Source: Clostridium sp. chh4-2 (lineage in GTDB: Bacteria > Bacillota > Clostridia > Lachnospirales > Lachnospiraceae). Taken from it: a stretch of DNA of 37,796 bases. A program made the position numbers and the translations under genes. How positions within the stretch are numbered: position 1 is the first letter of the stretch; every line of letters begins with the position of its first letter. The notes under the pieces are model-generated. The model did not search any database. It saw only the letters and a program-made list of their open reading frames with translations, and was not told the origin of the DNA. Below are positions 6,962-15,637 of the stretch, piece after piece. The stretch lies in contig NZ_PKUU01000038.1 of assembly GCF_002899675.1 (NCBI RefSeq), forward strand, positions 1 through 37,796, in the 5' to 3' direction.

Positions 6962-7441
6962 ATGGGGGAATTAATCTTTTTAGGAATATTAATGGTAATA
7001 TGCATATATTTCTATACTTTGACATTCGGGTTTGCAGTTAGCATCCTGGATAAATCCGGCGGGGCCGCGGTATTTCCCAGATTTGTTATCGTATTTCTGG
7101 CCGTGTTTTTAGTAGTCAGAATCATAAGTGTTTTAAGAGAAAAACAGAAAAAACCGTTTGCATTTAAAGAACTTTTTACAGGATTGCGGCTGTTCTTTTT
7201 CGCCTCGCTGATATGCTATATTCTGGCCCTCAAGCATTTGGGATATCTGGTCTGCACATCGGTATTTTTAATGGTAACAGTGAACGTGTTTTACTACAAG
7301 ACAAAGGATAATTGGGGACCGGTAAGGTCGATTGTGCTGAGAAATGTTTTGCTGGTGGTATTTACTCTGGTGATGAACTACTTTTTCGTTCGGGTTCTCC
7401 ACATCATGCTGCCGTCAGGGTTTCTGCCCAGAATATTTTAG
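6962..7441 (+). CDS. tctB: TTT transporter small membrane subunit (TctB), system 1
   Basis: A 159-residue protein from the chosen start. It has four hydrophobic segments (about residues 2-25, 35-55, 75-95 and 115-145), the usual TctB layout and length. The ATG at 6962, preceded by GGAGG 4 bp away, begins directly with MGELIFLGIL; an in-frame ATG at 6944 would add six residues but has almost no spacer after its AGG. It sits between tctC and tctA in the normal order. TctB is required for transport in characterised systems, though its exact role is not defined. Confidence 0.88.
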   Translation: MGELIFLGILMVICIYFYTLTFGFAVSILDKSGGAAVFPRFVIVFLAVFLVVRIISVLREKQKKPFAFKELFTGLRLFFFASLICYILALKHLGYLVCTSVFLMVTVNVFYYKTKDNWGPVRSIVLRNVLLVVFTLVMNYFFVRVLHIMLPSGFLPRIF

Positions 7442-7459
7442 ATGATATGAGGTGAATGT

Positions 7460-8956
7460 ATGGATATGATGGTACAAGTCTTTCAAAATATATTCAGTCC
7501 CCAAAGCTTGTTTTTGATTCTCATGGGCGTGGTGATTGGAAATATATTCGGATGCATTCCGGGGCTGAACACTCCGATTGCGATTGCGCTCTGCCTTCCG
7601 TTCACGATGGCGATGGATCAGGTTCCTACGGTCTGCCTTCTGATGGGCATCTATATGGGCGGCGTGTCCGGCGGTCTGGTTTCTGCAATTCTGTTAAAGA
7701 TACCGGGAACTGCGGCGGCGGTAGCGACTACATTTGACGGCTATCCCATGACCTTGAACGGGCAGGGGACGGAGGCTTTGACGCTGGGGGCGTTTGCATC
7801 CTTTTTCGGAGGTATTTTCAGCTCGATTATGCTGCTTTTGCTGGCTCCTCTTCTTTCTAAACTGGCTATCGGATTTGGCCCGTGGGAATATTTTGGAGCG
7901 ACAATATTGGCTCTTAGCATGGTCTGCGTGCTGATTCAGGGCAAGATGGTAAAAGGTTTTATCTCTCTCGGAATCGGTCTGCTGGCAAAATGCGTGGGCA
8001 TGAGCCCCATCGACGGCATGGCTTACCGTTTCAGCTTCGGCAACGTGAACCTGGAAAATGGGTTCAGCCTGATTGCGGTGATTATCGGCGTATTTGCACT
8101 GCCTGAGATCATAAACAATGCGGGGAAATTAAAGGAGACGTTAAGCGTTACAAGGATTCGTAAAAAAGTATTCCACATGCTTCCTTTAAGAGATATTAAA
8201 CGTCATTTTGTAAACTTCATGCGGTCCAGCATTATCGGTACTGTGATCGGAATTCTGCCCGGTTTGGGCGGCGGCCCTGCAGGTCTTATGGCTTATGCGG
8301 CGGCTAAAAAGACTTCCAAGACTCCTGAAATGTTTGGAAAAGGATGCGATGAGGGAATCGCGGCGTCAGAGAGCGCCAATAACGCCACAACCGGCGGAGC
8401 TTTGATCCCTATGCTTTCCCTTTCTGTACCGGGAGATACTTCCACAGCAGTTATCATGGGAGCATTTGCGATCCAGGGAATTGTGGTGGGGCCGAACCTG
8501 AGCCTGACCCAGCCGGTGCTTTTCCGGTCCATTATTATGGCGGTATTTGTTGCAAATATATTCATGTTTTTATACCAGGGCTCTACCCTGCGGTTTATGG
8601 CCCGGGTGATTGAAATTCCTAAAATGTATCTGATGCCTTTGATCGTGGCATTCTGCGTGACCGGTATTTTCTGTCTGAATGCAAATGTATTCGATCTGTA
8701 TTACACGATCGGATTCATAATCTTGGGCTATGTGCTGGATAAGAATGATTATCCGGTGGCTCCGCTGATCATGGGAATGATTCTGGGCGGAACGGTTGAG
8801 GAAAACTTGAGGCGGTCCATCAGCTATTACGGATCATTTCAGAACTGCCTTACCATAAAATCAGTGGGGACTTTGTTCTTTGCAATTGCGGTGATTATAC
8901 CGGTGGTATCGGGAATTATGAATGCGAAGAAATATAGGGTGACTGCGCAGAAGTGA
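7460..8956 (+). CDS. tctA: TTT transporter large membrane subunit (TctA), system 1
   Basis: A 498-residue polytopic membrane protein, the normal TctA length, with about 11-12 hydrophobic segments. Family blocks are visible: GNIFGCIPGLNTPIAIALCLPFTM near the N-terminus, the inverted-repeat counterpart GTVIGILPGLGGGPAGLMAY around residue 260, and EGIAASESANNATTGGALIPML near 300. It forms the ion-coupled translocation channel that accepts ligand from TctC. GAGGTG lies 5 bp before the start. The operon ends at the hairpin 9005-9048. Confidence 0.94.
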   Translation: MDMMVQVFQNIFSPQSLFLILMGVVIGNIFGCIPGLNTPIAIALCLPFTMAMDQVPTVCLLMGIYMGGVSGGLVSAILLKIPGTAAAVATTFDGYPMTLNGQGTEALTLGAFASFFGGIFSSIMLLLLAPLLSKLAIGFGPWEYFGATILALSMVCVLIQGKMVKGFISLGIGLLAKCVGMSPIDGMAYRFSFGNVNLENGFSLIAVIIGVFALPEIINNAGKLKETLSVTRIRKKVFHMLPLRDIKRHFVNFMRSSIIGTVIGILPGLGGGPAGLMAYAAAKKTSKTPEMFGKGCDEGIAASESANNATTGGALIPMLSLSVPGDTSTAVIMGAFAIQGIVVGPNLSLTQPVLFRSIIMAVFVANIFMFLYQGSTLRFMARVIEIPKMYLMPLIVAFCVTGIFCLNANVFDLYYTIGFIILGYVLDKNDYPVAPLIMGMILGGTVEENLRRSISYYGSFQNCLTIKSVGTLFFAIAVIIPVVSGIMNAKKYRVTAQK

Positions 8957-9004
8957 TAATATAATATGGTTGGAGAGCGGGCGTAAGGCTCGTGAGAAAA
9001 AAAT

Positions 9005-9048
9005 AGCCGGGCGGAAACTGGAGTGTATATCAGCTTCCGCCCGGCTTT
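9005..9048 (+). terminator. Intrinsic terminator of tctCBA operon 1
   Basis: A perfect 12-bp GC-rich stem (AGCCGGGCGGAA, 9005-9016, with TTCCGCCCGGCT, 9035-9046) followed by a T-rich stretch (TTTAATTTGTTTTT). Confidence 0.88.
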
Positions 9049-9083
9049 AATTTGTTTTTGGGGATGGGGTATCCATTTTTACA

Positions 9084-9131
9084 TAAAGCGTGAAGGCATT
9101 TTCGAAAATGCCTTCACGCTTTACTTTAATT
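9084..9131 (-). repeat. Dispersed palindromic element, copy 2 (terminator of the DeoR gene)
   Basis: Perfect 40-bp palindrome at 9084-9123 (20-bp arms, centre 9103/9104), preceded on the minus strand by the 8 shared bases AATTAAAG one base after the DeoR stop codon. It matches copy 1 (4322-4369) at 46 of 48 positions, and the two differences form one swapped base pair. It lies between converging genes and probably serves as a terminator. Confidence 0.8.
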
Positions 9132-9132
9132 C

Positions 9133-9918
9133 CTATATCATATCTGCCATCACAATCTGCACTCCCTTTTCCCTCATCTTTTTCAATTCCTCAGAATCCG
9201 CCGAAGAATCCGTCACCAATATATCGATATCCGTAATAGCCGCACTGGTGAAACAGAACGTACGCCCAACTTTAGACCCATCGGCAGCCACGATCTTTTT
9301 CCCTTTACACCTCTTTAAAAGTTCCTCATTAATCATCGTCTCCAGATAAGCAGAGGTGGTGATCCCGTCACTGTGCGTGATTCCGTTCACTCCCAAAATA
9401 CAGATGGAAGCGAACACTTTGTTGATCAGATTGGTAGCCAGCGCTCCGGTATAGGATTTGTTGTGGTTATTATATTCCCCTCCGGTGGAAATCAGGGTGG
9501 CCGCCCCGTCTCCGATGACCGTACAGGCCAGGGCGTTGCTGGTGATGATGGTGATGTCCATATCACGGATGCATTTGATCACTTCCAGCGTTGTGGTTCC
9601 GGCATTTAGAAAGACGGTGTCCTTGGGCTGGATGTATTGGGAGACTACTTGGGCGATCTTCTGCTTTTGAATCTGGTTCATGGTTCCTTTGTTCTCGAAA
9701 ACCGGGGTTGCTTCAATGTTGGGAGAAGCCAGTTTGGCGCCGCCGTGGAAACGCACGATGTAACCCTTATTTTCCAGAGCGTCAAAGTCCCGCCGGATGG
9801 TGAGCTCTGACATGTTTAAAAGTGTGCTCGTCTCTGAGACCTGAAGAGAGCCGTGGGTATTGAACAGCTCCATCAGGCGCTGGTGGCGTTTATGCACTTC
9901 GGCCTGGCTTTGTTTCAT
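9133..9918 (-). CDS. DeoR/GlpR-family transcriptional regulator
   Basis: A 261-residue protein from the chosen start. The N-terminal helix-turn-helix carries the classic DeoR signature (LQVSETSTLLNMSELTIRRDFDALENKGYIVRFHGGA). The C-terminal sugar-phosphate sensor domain is recognised from NAGTTTLEVIKCI, ITIITSNALA, GVNGI and the end block VAADGSKVGRTFCFTSAAITDIDILVTD. Family members repress sugar operons until a phosphorylated intermediate binds; E. coli UlaR, which controls ascorbate genes, is of this type. The ATG at 9918 is preferred (GGAGAG 7 bp upstream) to the one at 9933, which has a weak site. It is divergent from the sulfatase operon and convergent with tctCBA, so it probably controls both. 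Confidence 0.92.
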   Translation of the reverse strand: MKQSQAEVHKRHQRLMELFNTHGSLQVSETSTLLNMSELTIRRDFDALENKGYIVRFHGGAKLASPNIEATPVFENKGTMNQIQKQKIAQVVSQYIQPKDTVFLNAGTTTLEVIKCIRDMDITIITSNALACTVIGDGAATLISTGGEYNNHNKSYTGALATNLINKVFASICILGVNGITHSDGITTSAYLETMINEELLKRCKGKKIVAADGSKVGRTFCFTSAAITDIDILVTDSSADSEELKKMREKGVQIVMADMI

Positions 9919-9985
9919 TTGCGATCTCTCCATTCTTAACAGTTTGTAAAATAAACATGATAGTTAAATAAACAAACATTTATTA

Positions 9986-9998
9986 ACGAATCATTCGT
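9986..9998. promoter_or_regulatory. Dyad in the DeoR/sulfatase intergenic region
   Basis: ACGAA-TCA-TTCGT is a perfect 13-nt dyad about 70 bp upstream of the DeoR start codon. It could be an operator for autoregulation. It is not the same word as the 10-mer found at the three promoters. Confidence 0.35.
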
Positions 9999-10064
9999 AA
10001 AAATAATAACATAAATCGGTAAAAAACGCAAGAATGAAGTTAAAACAGAAAAAATAAGAAAAAA

Positions 10065-10081
10065 ATGAATGTTTTATGAAT
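10065..10081. promoter_or_regulatory. Candidate DeoR operator, site 3
   Basis: Two direct ATGAAT copies (10065-10070 and 10076-10081) lie 11 bp apart, one helical turn; the second is part of TTTTATGAAT (10072-10081), the 10-mer shared with 4566-4575 and 5780-5789. A partial copy, TCATAAAAC, lies at 10152-10160 just before the sulfatase ribosome site. Confidence 0.5.
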
Positions 10082-10099
10082 AAAGAAACGCCGTAAGCA

Positions 10100-10128
10100 T
10101 TGACAATACGAATGAAATAACGTAAAAT
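10100..10128 (+). promoter_or_regulatory. Sigma-A promoter of the sulfatase-ula operon
   Basis: TTGACA (10100-10105), 17-bp spacer, TAAAAT (10123-10128). Start of transcription is expected near 10135, about 40 bp before the sulfatase start codon. Confidence 0.78.
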
Positions 10129-10176
10129 AGATACAAATAGTTAATAAACGATCATAAAACAGAAAGGGAGAGGTCT

Positions 10177-11970
10177 ATGAGAGCGATAATGGTAATGTTT
10201 GATTCATTAAACCGAAGGCTATTGGAACCGTATGGTTGTGATTGGACTCAAACACCTAATTTTAAGAGGTTAGCGGAAAAGACAGCCGCTTTTGACAATT
10301 TTTATGTGGGCAGCCTTCCGTGTATGCCGGCCAGAAGGGATATTCACACGGGGCGGTACAGTTTCCTGCACAGGAGCTGGGGGCCGCTGGAACCTTTTGA
10401 CAACTCCATGCCGAGAATCCTGAAAGAGAATGGAATCTATACCCGTCTGATCAGCGATCATGGACATTATTGGGAAGACGGAGGGTGTACCTATCACACG
10501 ATGTATTCCAGCTGGGAATGCGTCAGAGGGCAGGAGGCGGACCCGTGGTCTTGGAGAACCGATGAGCCGGAGATTCCCAAACATGTGCCTACCATGAGAG
10601 AGTTTACCCATCCGGAATGGTGGAGGGATAACTGGTGCAACCGTGAGATCATACATAAAAAGAACGAATGGCCTCAGAATCTCGTTTTCGATAAAGGGCT
10701 TGAATTTTTAGAGACTAATAAGGACCAGGATAACTGGTTTGTACAGATCGAGACATTCGATCCCCATGAGCCCTTTGATGTGCCGGAAGAATTTGCACAG
10801 CTTTATGAGGACGATTACAGCGGGGATCATTTTGACTGGCCGCCGTATGCGCCGGTGAGCGAAAGCCGGGAAGCGGTAGAGCACATCAGGAAACGGTATG
10901 CGTCTCTGCTAACGATGTGCGACGGCAATTTAGGACGGGTGCTGGATTTCATGGATGAACATGATATGTGGAAGGACACCATGCTGATCGTCAATACGGA
11001 TCACGGATTCATGCTGGGAGAGAAAGACTGGTGGGCAAAATCGGTGATGCCTTGTTATAACGAACTGGCAAACACTCCATTTTTTATGTGGGACCCGCGA
11101 GTTAAAGTTCAGGGAGAGCGGAGAAAGGCACTGTGCCAGACCATCGATATCCCGGCGTCTCTGCTGGAATTTTTCCGGGTGAAGCGGCCGGATGAGATGA
11201 TGGGAAAACCGCTTGTTCAGGTGATGAAAGAGGATGAGCCGGTCAGGGATTACGCAATATTCGGCTTCCACGGATCATTTGTAAATATAACGGACGGCGA
11301 ATTTTTGTATATGAGGGCGTCATCGTCCGTATCCAACCAGCCGCTTAATGAATATACGCTGATGCCAACCCACCAGCAGGGATTTTTCAGCCCGAAAGAA
11401 TTAAAAGAGGTGGAAATATGCGGGCCGCTGCCATTTACACGGGGATGTAAGGTGATGAAGATTAAAAACCAGAGCCGCCTTGCCAACGCTACCTTCTGCA
11501 ACTCGTTCCAATACGGAAATATGCTGTTCGATCTGAAACGCGATCCGGAGCAGCTAAGTCCTGTGGACGATCCTGCAATGGAGGCCGTGATGGTAAATGC
11601 GCTGATCCGCAAATTAAAGGAAAGCGACGCGCCAAAAGAGCAGTTTGAACGGCTGGGAATCGATCCGGATGTTGTATATGACGAAAAACGGATCGTGGAA
11701 GACAGACAACGGTCGGTTACATTTGACAGCTTTGAGATCACGAAGAAATATAGGTGGTTGGGAGAAGCGAAAAACATATTTATCGGAATGTTGTCCCTGC
11801 TGGCTGAAAACCAGACGGATGAGTATTTCAGTTCAATTGAAAAAGTCATGGAGGAATCCGGGGACGAATGCGTGGAACGGAAACATTTTGAACAGATCGC
11901 TAAGAAGTTCTATTCCGATCAGGAGGGAAAAGTGTTCTATTTTCTGAATAAGCTTGCGAGGATCAGATAA
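10177..11970 (+). CDS. Cytoplasmic type I sulfatase
   Basis: A 597-residue alkaline-phosphatase-superfamily sulfatase. The maturation motif C-x-P-x-R is Cys49-Met-Pro51-Ala-Arg53, followed by HTGR; Cys49 would be converted to formylglycine. Metal ligands are visible as Asp9 in VMFDS and Asp275-His276 in NTDHGFMLGEK; FDPHEPF (about 194-200) is the usual substrate-side block. A Cys-type site in an anaerobe needs the radical-SAM maturase anSME, not seen in this window. There is no signal peptide, so it works on an imported sulfate ester. First gene of a tight operon with a kinase (overlap of one base) and ascorbate-pathway enzymes, which points to a sulfated sugar acid or lactone. Sulfatases share a fold with phosphonate and phosphodiester hydrolases, so the leaving group is not certain. 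Confidence 0.88.
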   Translation: MRAIMVMFDSLNRRLLEPYGCDWTQTPNFKRLAEKTAAFDNFYVGSLPCMPARRDIHTGRYSFLHRSWGPLEPFDNSMPRILKENGIYTRLISDHGHYWEDGGCTYHTMYSSWECVRGQEADPWSWRTDEPEIPKHVPTMREFTHPEWWRDNWCNREIIHKKNEWPQNLVFDKGLEFLETNKDQDNWFVQIETFDPHEPFDVPEEFAQLYEDDYSGDHFDWPPYAPVSESREAVEHIRKRYASLLTMCDGNLGRVLDFMDEHDMWKDTMLIVNTDHGFMLGEKDWWAKSVMPCYNELANTPFFMWDPRVKVQGERRKALCQTIDIPASLLEFFRVKRPDEMMGKPLVQVMKEDEPVRDYAIFGFHGSFVNITDGEFLYMRASSSVSNQPLNEYTLMPTHQQGFFSPKELKEVEICGPLPFTRGCKVMKIKNQSRLANATFCNSFQYGNMLFDLKRDPEQLSPVDDPAMEAVMVNALIRKLKESDAPKEQFERLGIDPDVVYDEKRIVEDRQRSVTFDSFEITKKYRWLGEAKNIFIGMLSLLAENQTDEYFSSIEKVMEESGDECVERKHFEQIAKKFYSDQEGKVFYFLNKLARIR

Positions 11971-13457
11971 TGGAGAATGAGAAGATATTAGTTGTGGATG
12001 TGGGGACATCCAGCCTGCGGGGGATTCTGTTCGACAGGGCAGGAAAAGCGGTTTTTAAGAGCCAGAGGGAATACGAGCTGGAGACGTCGGGAGACGGGGC
12101 TGTGGAAATGGAATTGTCCATATTGGACGGCCATCTGACCAGCGTGCTTGAAGACGCGGGTGCATGGCTGAAAGAGCAAAATGAGGAACTGGCCTGCATC
12201 ACCGTCACCGCCCAGCGCTCTTCCGTCATACCAGTGGACCAGGACGGCAATGCGCTGGCAAAAGCGATGATGTGGCAGGATACCAGGGCGGGAGAGATAT
12301 GCAGAGGGTTTGAGAAGGAAAAGAGCCGGATCTATAGAATCTGCGGCATGAGGCCGTCGCCGGTATTTTCAGCGCCAAAGATCCGGTATATCCGGCAGCA
12401 TAATGAGGAACTTTACAGAAAGGCCTATAAATTGACCGGATTCCAGGAATATGTGATCTGCAGGCTCAGCGGCCGGTTTGCTACGGATTATTCCATAGCC
12501 AGCCGGACCTGCCTGTTCGATATCAGAAAACTGGATTGGTCTGAGGAGTTGCTTGAACTATTTGATGTGGACAGAGAAAAGCTGTGCCCGCTGATCCGGG
12601 CCGGAAACCGGGCAGGGGATACGAGAGACGGAATCACCCGCCTGCTGGGGCTGAATCATCCGGTGCCTGTTTTATCGGCCGGAGGAGACCAGCAGTGCGC
12701 ATCTTTAGGAATGGGATGCGTGGAGGATGGGAAGATTGCCGCCAATTCCGGCACCGGGTCCTATGTGATCGCGGTATCGGATGAGCCGGTCAGCGATGAT
12801 GAGATGCAGGTAAACTGCAATTTGTCCGCAATTCCCGGGAAATGGATCGTGGAAGGTTCGGTTCTGAGCGCGGGAAAGACGGTCAACTGGCTGAACCGCC
12901 TGCTGTTTGATGGACAGGACACGGCGTTTGAAGAGATGACGAAAGCGTGCCGGACATCTCCGGCCGGAGCCAGGGGAATGATATTTCTTCCGCTGCTGGC
13001 AGGGAAGGGAACGCCTTCCTGGAATCCGGGGGAAAGAGGCATAATTCTGGGGCTCGGATTTGAGCACACAAAGGCGGATTTTGGCCGGGCTCTGCTGGAG
13101 GGAATCGCAGGGGAGATGAAGGAGTGCATTCAGATCATTTCCCGGCTGACCGGAAAAACATATGATATGGTGAAAGTGGCCGGGGGCATGACCCGCAACG
13201 ACTTATACAACCAGATTCAGGCAGATATGTATGAGATGCCGGTGGTAAGGTCCTTTGATAATGAGGCGACAGGCCTGGGAGCCTGGATATCGGCGGCCAA
13301 AGAGATCGGCTGGTATGAATCTTACAAGGAAGCTTATGAGGCCGCTTCGGCGGGAGCTTCAGAAACGAGATATGAACCGGATCAAAATAACACAGGGATA
13401 TACGAACATTTATACAGCAATATGAGGCAAAAGGAAGCGGCTGTATATTACCAATAA
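11970..13457 (+). CDS. FGGY-family carbohydrate kinase
   Basis: A 495-residue protein of standard FGGY length. The N-terminal phosphate-binding block is ILVVDVGTSSLRGILFD (about 6-22), followed by ITVTAQRSSVIPVD and MMWQDTRAGEI. The C-terminal ATPase half has AANSGTGSYVIA, LLEGIAGEMKE and KVAGGMTRNDLYNQI. It phosphorylates a sugar-like hydroxyl with ATP; known members use xylulose, ribulose, rhamnulose, glycerol and similar substrates. Its start codon overlaps the sulfatase stop (TAATG), so the two are translationally coupled. Because the next gene encodes an ascorbate-6-phosphate lactonase and no PTS is present, this kinase could supply ascorbate 6-phosphate; L-xylulose is the alternative substrate. 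Substrate cannot be decided from sequence. Confidence 0.9.
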   Translation: MENEKILVVDVGTSSLRGILFDRAGKAVFKSQREYELETSGDGAVEMELSILDGHLTSVLEDAGAWLKEQNEELACITVTAQRSSVIPVDQDGNALAKAMMWQDTRAGEICRGFEKEKSRIYRICGMRPSPVFSAPKIRYIRQHNEELYRKAYKLTGFQEYVICRLSGRFATDYSIASRTCLFDIRKLDWSEELLELFDVDREKLCPLIRAGNRAGDTRDGITRLLGLNHPVPVLSAGGDQQCASLGMGCVEDGKIAANSGTGSYVIAVSDEPVSDDEMQVNCNLSAIPGKWIVEGSVLSAGKTVNWLNRLLFDGQDTAFEEMTKACRTSPAGARGMIFLPLLAGKGTPSWNPGERGIILGLGFEHTKADFGRALLEGIAGEMKECIQIISRLTGKTYDMVKVAGGMTRNDLYNQIQADMYEMPVVRSFDNEATGLGAWISAAKEIGWYESYKEAYEAASAGASETRYEPDQNNTGIYEHLYSNMRQKEAAVYYQ

Positions 13458-13472
13458 AAGGAGAACAATATT

Positions 13473-14537
13473 ATGTCAAAAGTTGATGAGATCACAAGAG
13501 AATCATGGATTATGAGCACGTTTCCGGAATGGGGAACCTGGTTAAATGAAGAGATTGAAGAGGAAGAAGTAAAGCCCGGAACCGTGGCGATGTGGTGGCT
13601 TGGATGTACGGGACTTTGGGTAAAAACGCCCGGGGACTGCAACATCAGCATTGATTTCTGGTGCGGAAAAGGAAAACAGACGAAGAAGGTCAAAGATATG
13701 GTGGCAGGACACCAGATGGCCAATATGTGTGGATGCAGAAAGCTTCAGCCGAATCTGCGCGCTTCCGTTTTTGTGATGGACCCGTTTGCGGTTAAGAAAG
13801 TGGACGCTGTTTTGGCAACTCATTACCACCAGGATCATATGGACCCTAACTATGCGGCCGCAGTTCTGCGGAACGTGGAAGAGAAGATTCCGTTTATCGG
13901 ACCTAAAAAATCAGTGGAGACCTGGCTGAAATGGGGCGTGCCTGAGGACCGGTGCGTGACCGTAAAACCTGGGGATACCATCAAGATTAAAGACTTGGAA
14001 ATCGTGGTGCTGGATTCCTTTGACCGGACCTGCCTTGTGACCACAGACGGATATCAGGACATCAGGCATACCTGTCCGGATGATATGGATGAAAAAGCGG
14101 TTAACTACCTGATTAAAACGCCCGGCGGCAATATTTACCACAGCGGCGACAGCCATTATTCCATCTATTTTGCAAAACACGGCAAGGACTATGATATTGA
14201 CGTGGCGCTGGGATCTTACGGCGAGAATCCGGTAGGGCTGGCGGATAAGATGACTTCCGTGGACATTTTAAGAATGGCGGAAGCGCTGAGATGCAAGGTT
14301 GTGATCCCGGTTCATTACGACGTATGGACCAACTTTATGGCGGATTTAAATGAGATCAAAGTGCTGTATGAGATGAAGAAAGACCGTCTGGACTATAAAT
14401 TCCATCCGTTTTTCTGGGAAGTGGGCGGAAAATATGTTTACCCGACCGATAAGGATAAGACGGCATACCACCATGACAGAGGCTTTCACGACTGCTTTGA
14501 TCATGAACCGAACACCCCGTTCCGTTCCATTTTATAA
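13473..14537 (+). CDS. ulaG: L-ascorbate-6-phosphate lactonase UlaG
   Basis: A 354-residue protein, the same length as E. coli UlaG, with near-colinear similarity from the first residues (ITRESWIMSTFPEWGTWLNE). It has the metallo-beta-lactamase motif His117-x-His119-x-Asp121-His122 in LATHYHQDHMD, and IYHSGDSHYS and VIPVHYDVWTNF supply the later metal ligands. UlaG opens the lactone of L-ascorbate 6-phosphate to 3-keto-L-gulonate 6-phosphate in the cytoplasm, with Mn2+ in the enterobacterial enzyme. It lies 15 bp after the kinase gene with an AAGGAGA ribosome site. This is the most specific enzyme in the cluster and the main reason to read it as an ascorbate-type pathway. A related lactone phosphate remains possible. 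Confidence 0.93.
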   Translation: MSKVDEITRESWIMSTFPEWGTWLNEEIEEEEVKPGTVAMWWLGCTGLWVKTPGDCNISIDFWCGKGKQTKKVKDMVAGHQMANMCGCRKLQPNLRASVFVMDPFAVKKVDAVLATHYHQDHMDPNYAAAVLRNVEEKIPFIGPKKSVETWLKWGVPEDRCVTVKPGDTIKIKDLEIVVLDSFDRTCLVTTDGYQDIRHTCPDDMDEKAVNYLIKTPGGNIYHSGDSHYSIYFAKHGKDYDIDVALGSYGENPVGLADKMTSVDILRMAEALRCKVVIPVHYDVWTNFMADLNEIKVLYEMKKDRLDYKFHPFFWEVGGKYVYPTDKDKTAYHHDRGFHDCFDHEPNTPFRSIL

Positions 14538-14570
14538 AAGCGGAAACAGGGCAGAGAATAAGAGGGAATT

Positions 14571-15614
14571 ATGAAGCTGAAAAAAATCAATACCTATGAA
14601 TTAGAAAAATGTTATTCGATCGCCCCCCTTTCCTATCAGGGAAAGCAGCATATTCTGGTTGCGGCGGAAAAGATCAATAAATGTCTCCTTTTTGACCTGT
14701 ACGGCAATCCGGAAGAAACCATCTGGGACGGGCCGGGAGGAACCATGTCCATGGTGCAGGTTCCCGGAAGCGACGGCTGTTTTCTGGCAACCCAGAAATT
14801 CTATTCGCCCAACGATTCCAAAGAGGCCGAGATCGTTTTAGTTTCCCCGGCGGGAAAGGATGACTGGAAGGTTCAGACCATTGCTAAACTGCCGTTTGTA
14901 CACCGGTTTGATATCCTTTCCAGAAATGGAATCCATTATCTGATCGCCTGCACTCTGAAATCGGGCCATGAATATAAGGACGACTGGTCGTCCCCCGGAA
15001 AGATCTGGGGCTGCCGTCTGCCTGACGGGATCGGCGGTTATGAGGAAGGACGGCTGCTGGAATTTACCTGTATAAAAGATGGTCTTCTTAAAAATCACGG
15101 CTACTGCAGATGCGGAGGCGCAGATGACGGATATGGGCTTATCTCGGCGGATAACGGAATCTTCCGCGTAACACCGCCTGACAGCCCGGAGGATCATTGG
15201 CGGATTGAGCAGCTGACAAAGGAACCGGCCAGCGATGTGGCGGCTGTAGATTTTGACGGGGACGGAGAGGCGGAGCTGATTACCATCGCACCGTTTCACG
15301 GGGAAGAGATCAAGATATATCATTTGGAAGACGGAATGTATCAGGAGACATACCGGTATGAGCGGCCTGCCGAATTCGGCCACGCCATCTGGGCAGGAAC
15401 CATCTATGATAAGCCTGCGGCTGTTATCGGCTATAGGAAAGGAAAGCGGGAGATTCTGGCATTTACATATGAAAATGGTTATCATGCGGACGTATTGGAA
15501 ACAGACGCGGGCTCTGCCAACGTGATGCGCTATCGGAGAGACGGAGTGGAATGCATGGTTTCAGCCAACAGGGAAATCAATGAAATCGCTTTTTATGAGA
15601 TAGAACGGAGCTGA
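14571..15614 (+). CDS. Uncharacterised FG-GAP/beta-propeller-like protein
   Basis: A 347-residue protein that I cannot assign to a named enzyme family. It is rich in short beta-strand blocks ending in aromatic residues and Asp/Gly turns, which suggests a beta-propeller. One segment near residue 225, DVAAVDFDGDGEAELITIAP, is a clear FG-GAP/VCBS-type calcium-binding loop (Asp-x-Asp-Gly-Asp). No signal peptide is present, which is unusual for FG-GAP proteins and places it in the cytoplasm with its neighbours. It lies between ulaG and ulaE with short gaps and an AGAGGGAA ribosome site, so it is surely part of the operon. It could be a lactonase, epimerase or sensor for the pathway, or replace the missing decarboxylation step; none of this is shown by sequence. 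Confidence 0.7.
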   Translation: MKLKKINTYELEKCYSIAPLSYQGKQHILVAAEKINKCLLFDLYGNPEETIWDGPGGTMSMVQVPGSDGCFLATQKFYSPNDSKEAEIVLVSPAGKDDWKVQTIAKLPFVHRFDILSRNGIHYLIACTLKSGHEYKDDWSSPGKIWGCRLPDGIGGYEEGRLLEFTCIKDGLLKNHGYCRCGGADDGYGLISADNGIFRVTPPDSPEDHWRIEQLTKEPASDVAAVDFDGDGEAELITIAPFHGEEIKIYHLEDGMYQETYRYERPAEFGHAIWAGTIYDKPAAVIGYRKGKREILAFTYENGYHADVLETDAGSANVMRYRRDGVECMVSANREINEIAFYEIERS

Positions 15615-15637
15615 GACATTTGGGAATGGAGACAAAA

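Noticed and set aside
13448..13838. Minus-strand frames opposite ulaG
   Set aside because: UlaG on the plus strand is unmistakable; the opposite frames are shadows.
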